Both the position numbers and the translations under genes were made by a program. The notes beneath the pieces are model-generated. The model was not told the origin of the DNA. It saw only the letters and a program-made list of their open reading frames with translations, and ran no database searches. Shown here in pieces: positions 24,307 to 35,866 of a stretch of 64,000 nucleotides of DNA (position 1 is the first letter of the stretch; the number at the start of each line of letters is the position of its first letter). The DNA is taken from NCBI RefSeq assembly GCF_040954645.1, contig NC_092806.1:30157644-30221643 (forward strand), in the 5' to 3' direction. The stretch is from Diabrotica undecimpunctata (Eukaryota; Arthropoda; Insecta; Coleoptera; Chrysomelidae).

Positions 24307-24959
24307 CTACTGCGATATTTAAGAGAAAAAAATTATAATTAATAATCGTGAAAAGCCACAGATTTGGAATCTTCCCTAAATAAAGATCATTGTCAAAGTA
24401 CTAGGTGCACTTGTTCTCGATTTGGCAGAAATAACAAAATTGAAGCATTGATACAATTAAAACCAAATATGAATAAAAAGGGGCGCACTTCCCCCACCTT
24501 ACCCTAGTAACTTAATTTACTTTTACGGATAATAATTCTGTGCTTGCTTCGCAGATTAAAATACACTTAGCATTGAATATCATGGCATACATAATAACTA
24601 GCCTCTACTCAGATTAAACAGCTAAAACAAATACTGAAAACTTTGGACTAGAGGAAATTAAATAAATAGTAGTTAAGAGTTCAAAAAAGGATTAGTGGTG
24701 TATTCTCTCAACCATGCATTTTAATAATATTCATAACAACATTTTCGCCAACTTTGTAAGTGAGTCAGCATAAATTTTAATTAACTGACGAAATATAAGC
24801 AACTTCAGTTTATAATAGCAAATAGTATAATATAAATAATATGTTTTATAAGCTACAATGGATAAGCCACAATTGATTGTAATGAAAATTACATTTTTTA
24901 ACTGCTATTTGACTTTTCGATTTGCACTCCGGAAATCGTTTTCAAAAAATAATAAGGTG

Positions 24960-25642
24960 TGTATTATATCCGAAAGTTGGCTAGGGTTATGTTTTTTTAA
25001 ACTTGACGGGTGACTTGCTTTGCCTTCGATCTTGTAGGCGCATAGCCATGCTTTTAGTTAAAAATTCTGTGGGTGGTGTTTTTACCCTCAGAATGATATC
25101 AAATTCTGAATATTTTGTGGGTTCGTGTATAATTTTTTGTGTATTACATATTTATGTATTAGTATGATTTGTTCTTGTATCTATATGTATTATGTAGGTA
25201 TAATTGTGGATGATATGTGATTTCAATTAATGTGTTGATCTATTCTTGTTGCTTACTTCTCTTTTAGTACTTGCAACCAGAGCATGCTTTATTCTGCTGA
25301 TGGATTTGATGGGTTTTCATGTCTGTTTCTTTTATAATTATTGATGCATCTTTCCATTTTACTCTGTGTTTAATGTCTCAGGCATGTTTAAATATCCGTG
25401 ATTTGTACAAGTCTCTGTTTCTGATGTATGTGTGTATTAACACTAAGTGGTCTTGCGGTTTCTCCCAAATACAAATTGTTGTATTCGCTGGGTATTTTAT
25501 AAATGCTGTTCTTTAATCTCTCTTGTATGTTGTTATCAGGAACGGATTTAAGAAACATAGCACTGAAAAATATGCGCACACAACAATTGCCTATGGTTAT
25601 ATAAAAGACTATCATTATTGTTTCGACTAAAGCATGATTCAA
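24960..25642 (-). pseudogene. Second Penelope-like GIY-YIG relic
   Basis: The minus strand reads IQERLKNSIYKIPSEYNNLY, then LGETARPLSVNTHIHQK (about 25515-25415), matching the core of a Penelope GIY-YIG domain. Farther on comes KVKWKDASIIIKETDMKTHQ and NKACSGCKY (about 25350-25270), which fits the C-terminal part of these proteins. Several stops are present, and the first Cys of the usual C-x-C/CC knuckle is changed to Ser. The RT part is absent. It is on the opposite strand to the relic at 20719-21054 and diverged from it. Confidence 0.65.
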
Positions 25643-26154
25643 TCATAGATATATAAATAAGAGAGTTACATAGTCGAACTAAACAATAACATGAAGAAAA
25701 ATTCTATAAAAAAAGTAAAATACATCAAAAACGTATTGTCGATAGCTTATCTATATTTATCAATTTTCAATATCTTTTTTTTCCATTGTAAACATATTCT
25801 TTGAGAAATAAAGATTATTTTAAAGTCATTAGGAGAAGCAAATCAGTTTTAATCCCCATTGTCCACGCAAAGCAAACAAATCTCTTTATCGATTTGGCCA
25901 TTAGACCAAAAACTTGTTGGCAAAAACTATTAAAGCTCAGTTCTATTTAATTTTCGCTTGCGGATGAAAGTAGAATGTGAAAAGCGAAGTTGGAAAATGA
26001 AAAAGTTTCGGGTATGTGGCAACGCAAAGAATTATTAAAAGAACGGAAAATTTACCTAATGGTAACCAAGAGCAAACAACAGTATCCAAAGACAACTATC
26101 TACCGAAAATAATGTACATACCATAACACGAAACTGTAAAACATAGAGAAACTT
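25643..26154. other. AT-rich stretch, nothing recognised
   Basis: No supported feature on either strand. Confidence 0.4.
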
Positions 26155-26164
26155 ACGTAGAAAC

Positions 26165-27031
26165 AACAAGGAAAAGACAGTTAAGATTTTATTTCACGTA
26201 CAGGGAGCTTGCGCATCCGTCTATACGTATTTCAGCCCAATAGGCATCATCAGAACGGCTTTCGCAACCGCTCTGAACGTGAATTATAATAAAATAAAAA
26301 ATAAAAATAAAAATAAAAACGTTTATTGCCATTCTAAGATATTTACATGTCAAAACTTAAGATATTTTAGCCTTCTTTCTTCCTCGACGTCCCGCTCGTG
26401 CACCGCCAGCTCTTGAAGATTTCTCCTTTCGGTTCCTGGATTTTCCTGGGTGGTGTCCTCGTCTGCTTCTGTAGGTACTAAAATCGGCAAACGTACCTAC
26501 TTCCCTGCACGCCTGGTTAGACCCTGATCAGGTGGTCGATCAGTCTATGGGTGGATCTGTGTATCCTCTGGATCCTGTTCTTCTCGAGGATATCCCTGGT
26601 CTTTCGCAGTCTTCGAGTGGCCTGGTTGAAGAACCACCTGGTTCTGTTCTCGGCCACTTCCCTTAGTGGCGTGTATCCTAACCTGTCTGAACGTGAAATA
26701 AATCTTTTCTGTCTTAGGAAGCAACTATAACATGGCTTCGTATAGACGCAATGTAGCGACATCTGATAATAGAATCGTAGACTAATTTTCGAAACCAAAT
26801 TCAAGAATTCCGCTTTAATCTGTGCCTTCTAAGAATTGCAAGGCAAAAACAGACGTTGATAAAGGTGTTAAGAGAGACATGGGGAATCTAAAAATTGCAT
26901 TCCACAACATATCTCTTCAACTAAGCAAAATTCTTAGCGAATTGGTTTCTAGTACTCGTACAGAGTATATCGAAATAACAAGGAAAAGACAGTTAAGATT
27001 TTATTTCACGTACAGGGAGCTTGCGCATCCC
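26165..27031. mobile_element. Unit with 54-bp identical direct terminal repeats and 10-bp flanking duplication
   Basis: An identical 54-bp sequence (starting AACAAGGAAAAGACAG, ending GCGCATCC) lies at 26165-26218 and 26977-27030. ACGTAGAAAC stands just outside at 26155-26164 and 27032-27041. Between them lies a nested LINE tail (26284-26685) plus about 450 bp of other sequence with no clear coding content. Direct terminal repeats with a flanking duplication could mark a very small LTR-like or dimeric retroposon. TG...CA ends are absent, so I cannot name the class. Confidence 0.5.
26284..26685 (-). mobile_element. Retroposon 3' end with 12-bp target duplication
   Basis: TCTGAACGTGAA occurs on both sides (26272-26283 and 26686-26697). 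The minus strand has an open stretch reading TPLREVAENRTRWFFNQATR, then HRSTHRLIDHLIRV and a stop near 26517, a probable LINE C-terminus of unknown clade. After a less conserved part it ends with an AATAAA and a (TTTTTA)n tail at the 26284 end. Coding content fixes the minus orientation, but the T-rich tail is unusual. Confidence 0.65.
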
Positions 27032-27094
27032 ACGTAGAAACGTTTAAAAAAGCCTTCAATCCAGTAATGGACACAAATGGTTAAATTATTTTAA

Positions 27095-27560
27095 TAGGTA
27101 AAATAGATAAGTTTTCTCCAGTTTTTTGTTAAGGTTGTTATATCATTTTCTATTTGTTCTAAGTATCTCAGCTTCGGTCTTCCTCTTGTTCTTTTTCCTA
27201 CTGGCATATGTTTGAATATTTTGTTTGGTATTTTGCCCTCTTTCATTCTTTCTACATGTCCTATCCAACGCAGCCGTCCTATTTTAATGAATGTTATAAT
27301 ATCCGGATCCTGGAATATTTTGTATAGTTCAGAGTTGTATCTTCTTCGCCATATTTCGTTTTCTTTTGTGCCCTTATATATGTGTCGCAAGATTTTTCTT
27401 TCGAAAGTGGTTAACAACGTTTCCTCTCTTTTAGTGAGTGTCCAGGTTTCTGAGCCGTATGTGAGTACCGGTCTTATTAGGGTTTTATATATTTGGCATT
27501 TTGTTTTTCTTGCGACGTTATCTGATCTTAGTTGCCTAATTAAGCCATGGTAACATTTAT
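27095..27560 (-). pseudogene. LINE ORF2 C-terminal part, open frame
   Basis: The minus strand is open for about 155 codons: CYHGLIRQLRSDNVARKTKC, PVLTYGSETWTLTKREET, RLRWIGHVERMKEGKIPNKI and KRTRGRPKLRYLEQIENDI, with the stop near 27091. These are the thumb and tail blocks of RTE-type LINEs. The open frame runs on past 27560 into unrelated sequence (an adjacent plus-strand LINE end), so the true LINE edge is near 27560. The RT core is missing through 5' truncation. Confidence 0.85.
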
Positions 27561-27584
27561 TTGCAATAAATAAAAAAACTGGAG

Positions 27585-27683
27585 AAAAAAAAGCACGAAA
27601 TAGATCAGAATGGAGAAGAATCCTGGAACAGGTCAAGACCCAAAAAGGGTTGTCGAGCCAGTGATGATGATGATGATGAAAAT
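27585..27683 (+). pseudogene. RTE-type LINE 3' end with (GAT)n tail
   Basis: The plus strand encodes RNRSEWRRILEQVKTQKGLS and a stop, the very C-terminus of RTE/BovB-like LINEs. It is followed by GATGATGATGATGATGAA at about 27662-27680. Only about 25 codons remain. It is joined head-on to the minus-strand LINE tail before it. Confidence 0.75.
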
Positions 27684-27707
27684 AGATAGGTAACGCTAGA
27701 TTGTTAT

Positions 27708-28784
27708 GCTTACTTTTCGGAGAGGCACTTTTCGGAGTACAGGTACTGATTCAAAGATGCAGGGGCGTTAACTGCGACGTATACGCGTGCTTGATCAACT
27801 TTGAAAAGGCATTTGACATAGTTCAACATCAAAAGATGATAAACATTTTAAAAGAAGCAGACCTGGATGACAAAGACCTCAGAATAATTTCAGAACTATA
27901 CTGGAATCAGACCGCCTACATGAAAATTAACGGAGAAGAAACAGATCACATAAAAATACTACGTGGAGTTAGACAGGGATGTATCCTATCGCCGTTGATA
28001 TTTAATATGTACTCAGAGAAAATTTTTAACGAGGCTCTTTACGGAATAGACGAAGGCATCCTTCTAAATGGTGAAAGAGTAAACAATGTTAGATATGCCG
28101 ACGACACCATGGTGATAGCAGATAGTTTAGAGGGACTTCAGAGGCTATTGGACAGAATAAACGAGTACAGTCAACAGTACGTACTAAACATTAATACCCA
28201 CAAAACGAAACAAATGATTATCAGCAAGCAGAATATAAATGGGGCTCATATATACATTAATGGGACGCAGATAGAGCGAGTAAAACAGTATTGCTACCTG
28301 GGAACCATTATAAACGAACAGTGGAGCAATGTACAGGAAATAAAGTGCCGCATAGGAAAGGCAAGAACGGTCTTTAACAAAATGAGCGTCATCTTCAAAA
28401 GTCACAACATATCCCTAGATACAAAAATGAGACATTTGAGACGCTTACAGACACCACTATTAAAAAACTTGAAGCATTTGAGATGTGGCTATATAGCCAC
28501 ATAATATATATTTATATAATATATATTATCAAACGCATAAAATTGCAATATCTGGGACAAGTTATGAGAAATCAGCACCGTTACTCCCTGCTGCAGTCTA
28601 TATTGCAAGGTAAAGTCAAAGGTAAGCGAGGACCCGGTAGAAGGAGAATATCATGGCTGCGGAACTTAAAAACATGGTTTAAGAAAACCTCAACGGAGCT
28701 GTTTCGAGCCGCAGCGAGCAAGGTCATGATCGTCAATATGATTTCCAACATCCGAAACGGATAGGAACCAGAAGAAGAAGAAGA
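27708..28784 (+). pseudogene. LINE RT and tail with target duplication
   Basis: The RT section (27701-28504) reads CLINFEKAFDIVQHQKM, LRGVRQGCILSPLIFNMYSE and NNVRYADDTMVIADSLEGLQ, so both catalytic blocks (D in NFEKAFD and YADD) are intact. An internal deletion near 28480-28540 removes the thumb, and a perfect 20-bp palindrome and AT-rich filler sit there. The tail follows: LQYLGQVMRNQHRYSLLQSI, GRRRISWLRNLKTWF and LFRAAASKV, with a stop after NIRNG and a GAAGAAGAAG tail. ATTGTTAT (with AG, AGATTGTTAT) is found at 27698-27707 and 28785-28794. A 5' truncation removed the endonuclease. Confidence 0.88.
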
Positions 28785-28799
28785 AGATTGTTATAGAAG

Positions 28800-30068
28800 A
28801 CCAAATAGAAGAAGAACACAAAGAGTAGAATTAGAAGTATAAAGCAATGAAGTATCAGAACTGGTACATCATAATTAAAACAGCTATTAAAAAAAGAAGA
28901 ATCATGAATGAAGACATAGTGAAATAAAAGATTATTTAGACGATGGGATACAAAATAATTAAAAACATACTAGTATTTTAATTATTTCCTCTGCATGTAG
29001 TTTTCTGAGTTTTGTGACATTGTATCTGTTTTATAATTTCAATCTTAACAGTTTAAATTATTTTTCCATTATTTGCAAATTATTATATAGGACTACGTAT
29101 AAACGATGCGTTGACATAGATTTATGATCATCAAAACATTGCATATTGTGTAATTTTCGTTAATCTAAATTCTGTATTGAAAACGTGACATGTTCCGCTC
29201 CCGCTTATTGAACAAACCAAATTAACATATTTATCATAATTAAACAAATAATAGACTGTATTCTAAAATTTTGTATAATTTCGTATACGCGTATAATTTC
29301 TTATGGCGTATGGTGTTGATAACTAATCTAATTAAAACTATTGTCACATTATAAAATGTTACCGACAGTTATATTCAAGGGTAGCACTGTTTTTTTTTTC
29401 ATTAGTTTTTAAAGACAAATAAGAGAATATAAATTATGGGATTCATTCCTTTATTTTACAAATTTTAACTTTAATTAAGTTCTTATTTACACGTGTTTCT
29501 GTAATTCTTGGGAATGTTAAAATCATTTATTATAGCAGCATATTTCTCTATTCTTATCATTATTGATGGGCAGCAAAATCAAGCGGAACCGAGTATGGTG
29601 GCTGGTCTACGGTCCTACTATTCTCCTAGGTCACTAGTATTGATTCAGAAAAATATTGTATAGGTAAATATCATTCAATCTGTAATGTATATCTAGCAAA
29701 TATACCAAAAGTTCTATTTTTTTTATTTAAAATACATTTGATTTATTAAAAAAGGTATTAAATACTTACATTAAAATGATCTTCACATACAAGCAGAGCT
29801 TGAGAATGAATGTATTTTCGGCATGCACTTGATCACTTAAAACGCCGATTTTTATCAACTGGTAATCTAATAAATATTCTATTAGGGGTTTTAATGGTTT
29901 TCCTTTTACACAATGATAATAACCAACACTTATAGTATTTACTTTTATTTTCCATAGCAAACACACTCACAATTCAATACTATCTCTTTCAAAAACTGCA
30001 TTAAACACCAGTATAAACAAAATGGTTTATACTTTTATAGGAGACAGGAGAAGGATTACAGAATATCA
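28800..30068. other. AT-rich stretch without recognised gene
   Basis: No motif or TE similarity was recognised on either strand. A 66-aa minus frame at 29766-29966 has no supporting feature. Confidence 0.4.
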
Positions 30069-31412
30069 TATTTAAACAACTGTACTTGCCCAAACAGTTA
30101 CTCTAGACGTATTTTGTAAATCGCAATCGAGTATTTGAAGCTTCATTTATAAGGTATATATTAAAAAGACATTAACATTTTATTAAATTTGTTATTAAAA
30201 GCAGTTCGAAAAAGGGCTGACTTTTTAGCTTCTAAACATTTATAATAACTTTGATATTTTTTATGTTACAAGGTTGTAAGTAGACTCAATAAAAAGCTTG
30301 TGAAAAAGCACACTTTTCAAAAGAAAAAAAGAGAACCTTCTATGACCAATAACAAGAAACAAGCCGATATATTGCAGCGGACAGTTCTTCCCTCCACTTT
30401 TCCGTGGCAATATTTTACGAATATTATCACTTTAGTAGGTTATACCTTATTACTTCTTCAGTGTGTATGTCATCTGTTAGTTGGATAAGTTCCAGCTCTT
30501 AATGTTCTAACGGGTAGCTCTTTTAGAAAGCAGAATCAGTAAAAATCAGGTTTCAATAAAATAAAAATATATTTAAAACAAATAAATAGCAAAATAAAGT
30601 TATATTCAAGACAATAAACATTAACTATTAATCCTATGGCTATGGTCTGAATGCACGGCTTAGCAACTCACGGTTTAAATCCTGCAAAAAATAAAATACA
30701 ATTAATTTCATAAAACTAAAACGGTAATTCCGGTATGTTAATACACATGCAGCGAAAAAAAGAAAGGAGGGGTCAGAAAAATAGAGATGGAACAGGCCAA
30801 TCAACCCTCGGTCCGGCGAGTAGAGGAAAACGACTAATCAATACTTAGCTATGGGAAAAAATATGTTAATCTCAGATCAATACTCCAAAACCGGGTACGA
30901 AACTGCCACTAGGTCAACACTCTAGCAGAAGCGGTTAACCTTTAGTTAATACCCTAGGGCCAGTGGAGTTCTTATTAGATCAACATCCTGACAGAATTCC
31001 GGACGGTTGGCCTCCAGTCAACACCTAGATGCCCGGTGAAGTCCCCACTAGATCAGCACTCTAGTGAAACTCGACTCTCTCTTCTAGCGTACGCTGTGTT
31101 ATACGGTCGTCGACCTTCAATCTTCTCTAGCGTGCATCGATGGAAGAGGAACTTCTGATGGGAGTGCGAGTGTATGAAGCGCTGACGGGAAGGAGGCGAT
31201 GCACATTGTTATAATCTCAATAAACAATGGAAACGTAGTTTTAGGAAAAATGCTATCTGGTTTCCTTTTGGTCATAAAAAGTTCGGTTTTCCTTTGAAAA
31301 GATAATTTTTTCACTAGCTTTTCATTGAAAATACTAACAAACGTATAACATAAAAAATGTCAAAGTTATTAAAAATGTTTATAAATTTAAATGTATAGGG
31401 TGATTCACGCAA
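30069..31412 (+). repeat. Left arm of a 1.34-kb inverted repeat
   Basis: This arm is the reverse complement of 32374-33720, with scattered differences (I estimate 96-98% identity from the stretches compared by eye). The arm is itself flanked by shorter inverted repeats (about 30227-30430 against 31400-31200, roughly two-thirds alike), so it resembles a transposon of about 1.17 kb plus shared flank. A degenerate tandem array of about seven 33-37-bp units, with a core like GATCAACACTCTAG, lies at about 30830-31070. No long coding frame is present. A 65-codon frame appears identically in both arms (31117-31314 minus, 32472-32669 plus). Confidence 0.9.
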
Positions 31413-32373
31413 GTCTAGCGTAGTCCATAATCTTTATTTTTAATAAAACACCCTGTATATTTTTATGTTTTTAAAAGCTACTTAACAACCTTATTTTTAA
31501 AAACAAAAAAGTATATTATGTAAGGCGTTTTATGAATAATTCAAGGTGAAATTTTGAAACTATGTATAATTTTCGTCAAGATATTAAATATACTAAATTT
31601 TGAAATTAATTAATTCCGAATAATTGTTAACAGGTTATTTGGCTATATATGTATTTTGGTTATTTTTTTCTGTTATTTGGCTATCTATCTATTTTGTATT
31701 TATTAAGAGATTTCTTATTCTCTCGATAAAAGTCAAAGTGGCGCTAAAAAGTAAGAAGAGGAAGGCCAAAACAATATTAGAACAGAGATGTCGATAAAGT
31801 AATGGCAAGAAGAGGCGTAACACAACAGAAAAATGTGGTTTATAATTTACAAGTTGTCCAAGTTTGAGATCAGGTTTTGCAGCATTTTTGTTTCGCAAAT
31901 TCGCTGCGTTTTTATACTACATTGTAAGATGATTTAACCATTTTGTATCTATATTGATCCCAATTTCAATAAAAGGTTTGAAACAATTTATGGACTAAAG
32001 TTACAGTCTGTCTCGAATTTATAGAAACCGAGACTTCCCTTGAGGGCAGCATTATCTCTAATACGTTATATTTAATTGTTAGACTAAGTAAATCGATTTT
32101 AATCAAAGGTTAGGTAGGTATACCGAACTGATTTAGCTTTGTAGTCGAATTTATTTGCTTTACGCGCTAGGAAAATTAACAGGTTTGCCACGTGTAAATT
32201 TGATTATCTTTTAATCGAAGTTTAACGTTGACTTGACAAAAATAGGGATGTTTCTAATTAAACAATAGCTGACAACTGGTAAAGGTTTGTATCTATTTTA
32301 TGTATTTCCTTAAAGATAATTTCTTGTTGAATCTAGAAGAAAGGAAATAAACAACTTAAATAAGACTAGTGTT
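31413..32373. other. Spacer between the inverted arms
   Basis: This is about 961 bp of unique sequence. Each arm ends at the spacer with TATAGGGTGATTCACGCAA in inverted orientation, which looks like the terminal inverted repeat of a mariner-type element. The spacer may therefore be a transposon of its own. No transposase was recognised in it. Confidence 0.6.
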
Positions 32374-33720
32374 TTGCGTGAATCACCCTATACATTTAAA
32401 TTTATAAACATTTGTAATAACTTTGACATTTTTTATGTTATACGTTTGTTAGTATTCTCAATGAAAAGCTAGTGAAAAAATTATCTTTTCAAAGGAAAAC
32501 CGAACTTTTTATGACCAAAAGGAAACCAGATAGCATTTTTCCTAAAACTACGTTTCCATTGTTTATTGAGATTATAACAATGTGCATCGCCTCCTTCCCG
32601 TCAGCGCTTCATACACTCGCACTCCCATCAGAAGTTCCTCTTCCATCGATGCACGCTAGAGAAGATTGAAGGTCGACGACCGTATAACACAGCGTACGCT
32701 AGAAGAGAGAGTCGAGTTTCACTAGAGTGCTGATCTAGTGGGGACTTCACCGGGCCTCTAGGTGTTGACTGGAGGCCAACCGTCCGGAATTCTGTCAGGA
32801 TGTTGATCTGATAAGAACTCCACTGGCCCTAGGGTATTGACTAAAGGTTAACCGCTTCTGCTAGAGTGTTGATCTAGTGGCAGTTTAGTACCCGGTTTTG
32901 GAGTATTGATCTGAGATTAACATATTTTTTCCCGTAGCTAAGTATTGATTAGTCGTTTTCCTCTACTCGCCGGACCGAGGGTTGATCGGCCTGTTTCATC
33001 TCTATTTCTCTGACCCCTCCTTTCCTGTTTTCGCTGCATGTGTATTAACATACCGGAATTACCGTTTTAGTTTTATGAAATTAATTGTATTTTATTTTTT
33101 GCAGGTTTTAAACCGTGAGTTGCTAAGCCGTGCATTCAGACCATAGCCATATGATTAATAGTTAATGTTTATTGTCTTGAATATAACTTTATTTTGCTAT
33201 TTATTTGTTTTAAATATATTTTTATTTTATTGAAACCTGATTTTTACTGATTCTGCTTTCTAAAAGAGCTACCCGTTAGAACATTAAGAGCTGAAACTTA
33301 TGCAACTAACAGATGACATACACACTGAAGAAGTAATAAGGTATAACCTACTAAAGTGATAATATTCGTAAAATATTGCCACGGAAAAGTGGAGGGAAGA
33401 ACTGTCCGCTGCAATATCTCGGCTTGTTTCTTGTTATTGGTTATAGAAGGTTCTCTTTTTTTTTTGAAAAGTGTGCTTTTTCACAAGCTTTTTATCGAGT
33501 CTACTTACAACCTTGTAACATAAAAAATATCAAAGTTATTATAAATGTTTAGAAGCTAAAAAGTCAGCCCAGCCCTTCTTCGAACTGCTTTTAATAACAA
33601 ATTTAATAAAATGTTTAAGTCTTTTTAATATATACCTTATAAATGAAGCTTCAAATAATCGATTGCGATTTACAAAATACGTCTAGAGTAACTGTTTGGG
33701 CAAGTACAGTTGTTTAAATA
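32374..33720 (-). repeat. Right arm of the 1.34-kb inverted repeat
   Basis: Reverse complement of 30069-31412. It runs from the CGTGAATCACCCTATA edge at 32374 to GTTGTTTAAATA at 33720. The mirrored tandem array is at about 32715-32960. No obvious target duplication could be found outside the two outer edges. Confidence 0.9.
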
Positions 33721-35345
33721 ATCGCTCTCCGTGATAAACAAATTGAATAACTTGCAAAGTATTTGGTCGATCAGTTTGAAATTTGGTACACTTTAATTAT
33801 GAATTACCTGCTACAATTTTGATCAGTTATACTACATGCCAGTGTGCAAAAACAAAGTTATTAACATATATAAATTACTACAAAAAGAAGGTCAATTATT
33901 CATGTATTTTAAATTGGAACACCCAAAATTAAGAACTTTTTATGATATACAACTTTTATTTTAACCATTTTTCTTTAGAAAAATGGTTAAAATAAAACGT
34001 TTTTTTTTAGACTAAAAATGTAAAATGTAAAAAACATTTTATAGACCAAAAATGATTTTTTTATTTTTTATGATTGTTAAAACAAAACAAAGCAAAATCA
34101 ACAACTGTACTTCTTCACGGATTTTTCATCAGCTACCTCTCATATAGCTTTTAGAACCTTCAAATATCTGTATAAGATTTTTTAAGCTTTTTTCTTCCTT
34201 GACTGGGGTATTATTCTCGGTATTTTATATATAAACTTCGTACAACTAACAAGCGAAGATATCTAGTTACTCCCGTCATTCAAATATTATTGGGTGTATA
34301 AGCTCTGATATTCATCCTCTAATTTTCTCAGATAAGTTGACCGTGCTTAATCACGCTTTTGTCAGATTACATTAATGAGCTTTGTGTTAACTATATTCGT
34401 GTATAATAATAGAGATTTGGTCCAATTTAATTCTTGTCACCGCATAAATTTATAGTTATAACAAAACAGATATGGATTGTGTTAAATTAAGACCTACAAA
34501 GTTATAAAATGTAAAAATATGCTTTTTATATAAATTGAAACACAGAATTTTTAAAATTGACATTTCTTACATTTAAAATGAGTTTTTTTTCTTAAGCTGT
34601 TTGTTATAAACCATCTTTCATGCATTCATAATATCTACTCCAAAATTCTGTAACCCTGTAGCAGCTTGTACAGGGTATAGGCCAGTAAATGAACGTGAAA
34701 AACGGCGATACCGTGTAATTTTCCTTGTTACCACCGAATTGCATTAAAATTTGGCTTTAGATTCTACTTACCCTCCATTTCTTTCAGACTTGCGCTATTG
34801 GTTACTTTTTATTTTTTAAGGGTGTGAACTACTAATATTAGAAAAAAATCGTATATTAAAGCGTGCAATTGATTTAAATCATCTTTTAATATAACGAATA
34901 AATGACAATTATTATTAAACAACATAACTTAAAATTTTATCACAGCTTAACCCGTAAATTGCACCCCTATATTAGTTATAATTAAAACAATGTCATTGAA
35001 TATATTGTATCCACTGATTTGCATGGAAATTTGGATTTAGGTTATACTTCAAAACTGGACTTGTGCTGTTGGTTGATTTTTATTTTTTAGGGGTGAAAAC
35101 GACTCCTATTAGAAAAAATCATATAATTGTAAATTCAAGCGATTTGGAAATATTTAATTATACAGTGACATTAATAAATTTCTTTACTGTTCTAATTGTT
35201 CAATAAATAATTTCTATCCTTATAAAAACCACCCCTTGCAAAGAAATATGACTGATTGTAGTATTTTTTTTTTATTAAAACTATACATACAATTTTTTTT
35301 AATCGAAATGTGTAGCGGTTATACCACCTACCACATTGTGATCAC
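33721..35345. other. AT-rich stretch, no gene recognised
   Basis: No coding similarity found. It contains a 44-bp palindrome at 33954-33997, listed separately. Confidence 0.4.
33954..33997. repeat. Perfect 44-bp palindrome (21-bp arms, 2-bp centre)
   Basis: TTTTATTTTAACCATTTTTC continues into CT, then TT, then the exact complement. All 21 positions pair. Such a close hairpin can extrude as a cruciform or be a replication scar. Confidence 0.95.
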
Positions 35346-35672
35346 TTATAGGGGATTAAAAATTGGAGACCGCAAGGTAAAAGTGGACTCATGGGTAAAT
35401 AAAACGTGCCTCCAATTATTTACAGTAAAATGAGCATGGTTTCTGGCAAACTGAAGCCGCGCAACTCGATGGCGCCTGAGACGTTGTAGCCCTGTTAGAG
35501 GTCTGCGACTGCTTAAATTTGCTTCTCTAAGCCTTCGTCTAATTGTTCGTTCATTTACGTTAGCATTCCGGACGAACTGAAGTTGATTTCGGAATTGTAC
35601 AACCGTGGCACAACAATCTCGTAGACTTAGTAAAGTCGGTTCGCTATATTTACGCGGGTTTCGGATTAACAA
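35346..35672 (-). pseudogene. Tc1-like transposase fragment
   Basis: The 108-aa minus frame has a Tc3-type second helix-turn-helix (NERTIRRRLREANLSSRRPL) and LQFARNHAHFTVNNWRHVLF followed by THESTF. The block RL-x-FA-x-x-H-x-x-FT-x-x-x-W-x-x-VLFTDES-x-F is standard for Tc1 transposases. Here the first catalytic Asp is His (THES). The frame ends soon after, so the rest of the DDE core is absent. An inverted copy of its upstream end lies at 37477-37515. Confidence 0.85.
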
Positions 35673-35866
35673 AATTATGCTAATGACTCATTGATAACCA
35701 GTTGCAGTAAACGACCTCCCAGAAAATTAGGTAAAAACTGCATTAATGGTCATATTTTAAAATACATTAAAATAACATTAGGGTAGGTATAAATTTGTTA
35801 CAATATTGCAGTTGAATTGATTCTTTGCCAGTGTTGACATTGTATGTTTGGTGGAAATATTTAAAA

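Larger units (their letters stand above)
22052..24504 (+). mobile_element. pogo/CENP-B-like transposon, internally deleted
   Basis: Left end GGGTAAGGTGGGGCGAGTAC and right end (reverse complement) GGGTAAGGTGGGGGAAGTGC form the terminal inverted repeat. A TA flanks each end (22050-22051 and 24505-24506), as in Tc1/mariner/pogo elements. The termini are rich in copies of GGGGCAAGTGCG on both strands: about 22079, 22412, 22437, 22460 and 22484 on the left, and 24275, 24295 and 24481 on the right. The transposase inside lacks most of its catalytic domain, so this 2453-bp copy is non-autonomous. Confidence 0.9.

Noticed and set aside
28478..28500. 20-bp palindrome ATGTGGCTATATAGCCACAT as a protein-binding site
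   Set aside because: It lies at the internal deletion junction of a LINE next to AT filler, so it is better explained as a repair scar.
31117..32669. Identical 65-aa protein encoded in both fold-back arms as a conserved gene
   Set aside because: The identity follows from the inverted repeat itself. The frame is short, lies in a terminal-repeat region, and has a distant copy at the other end of the same arm, so selection on a protein is not shown.
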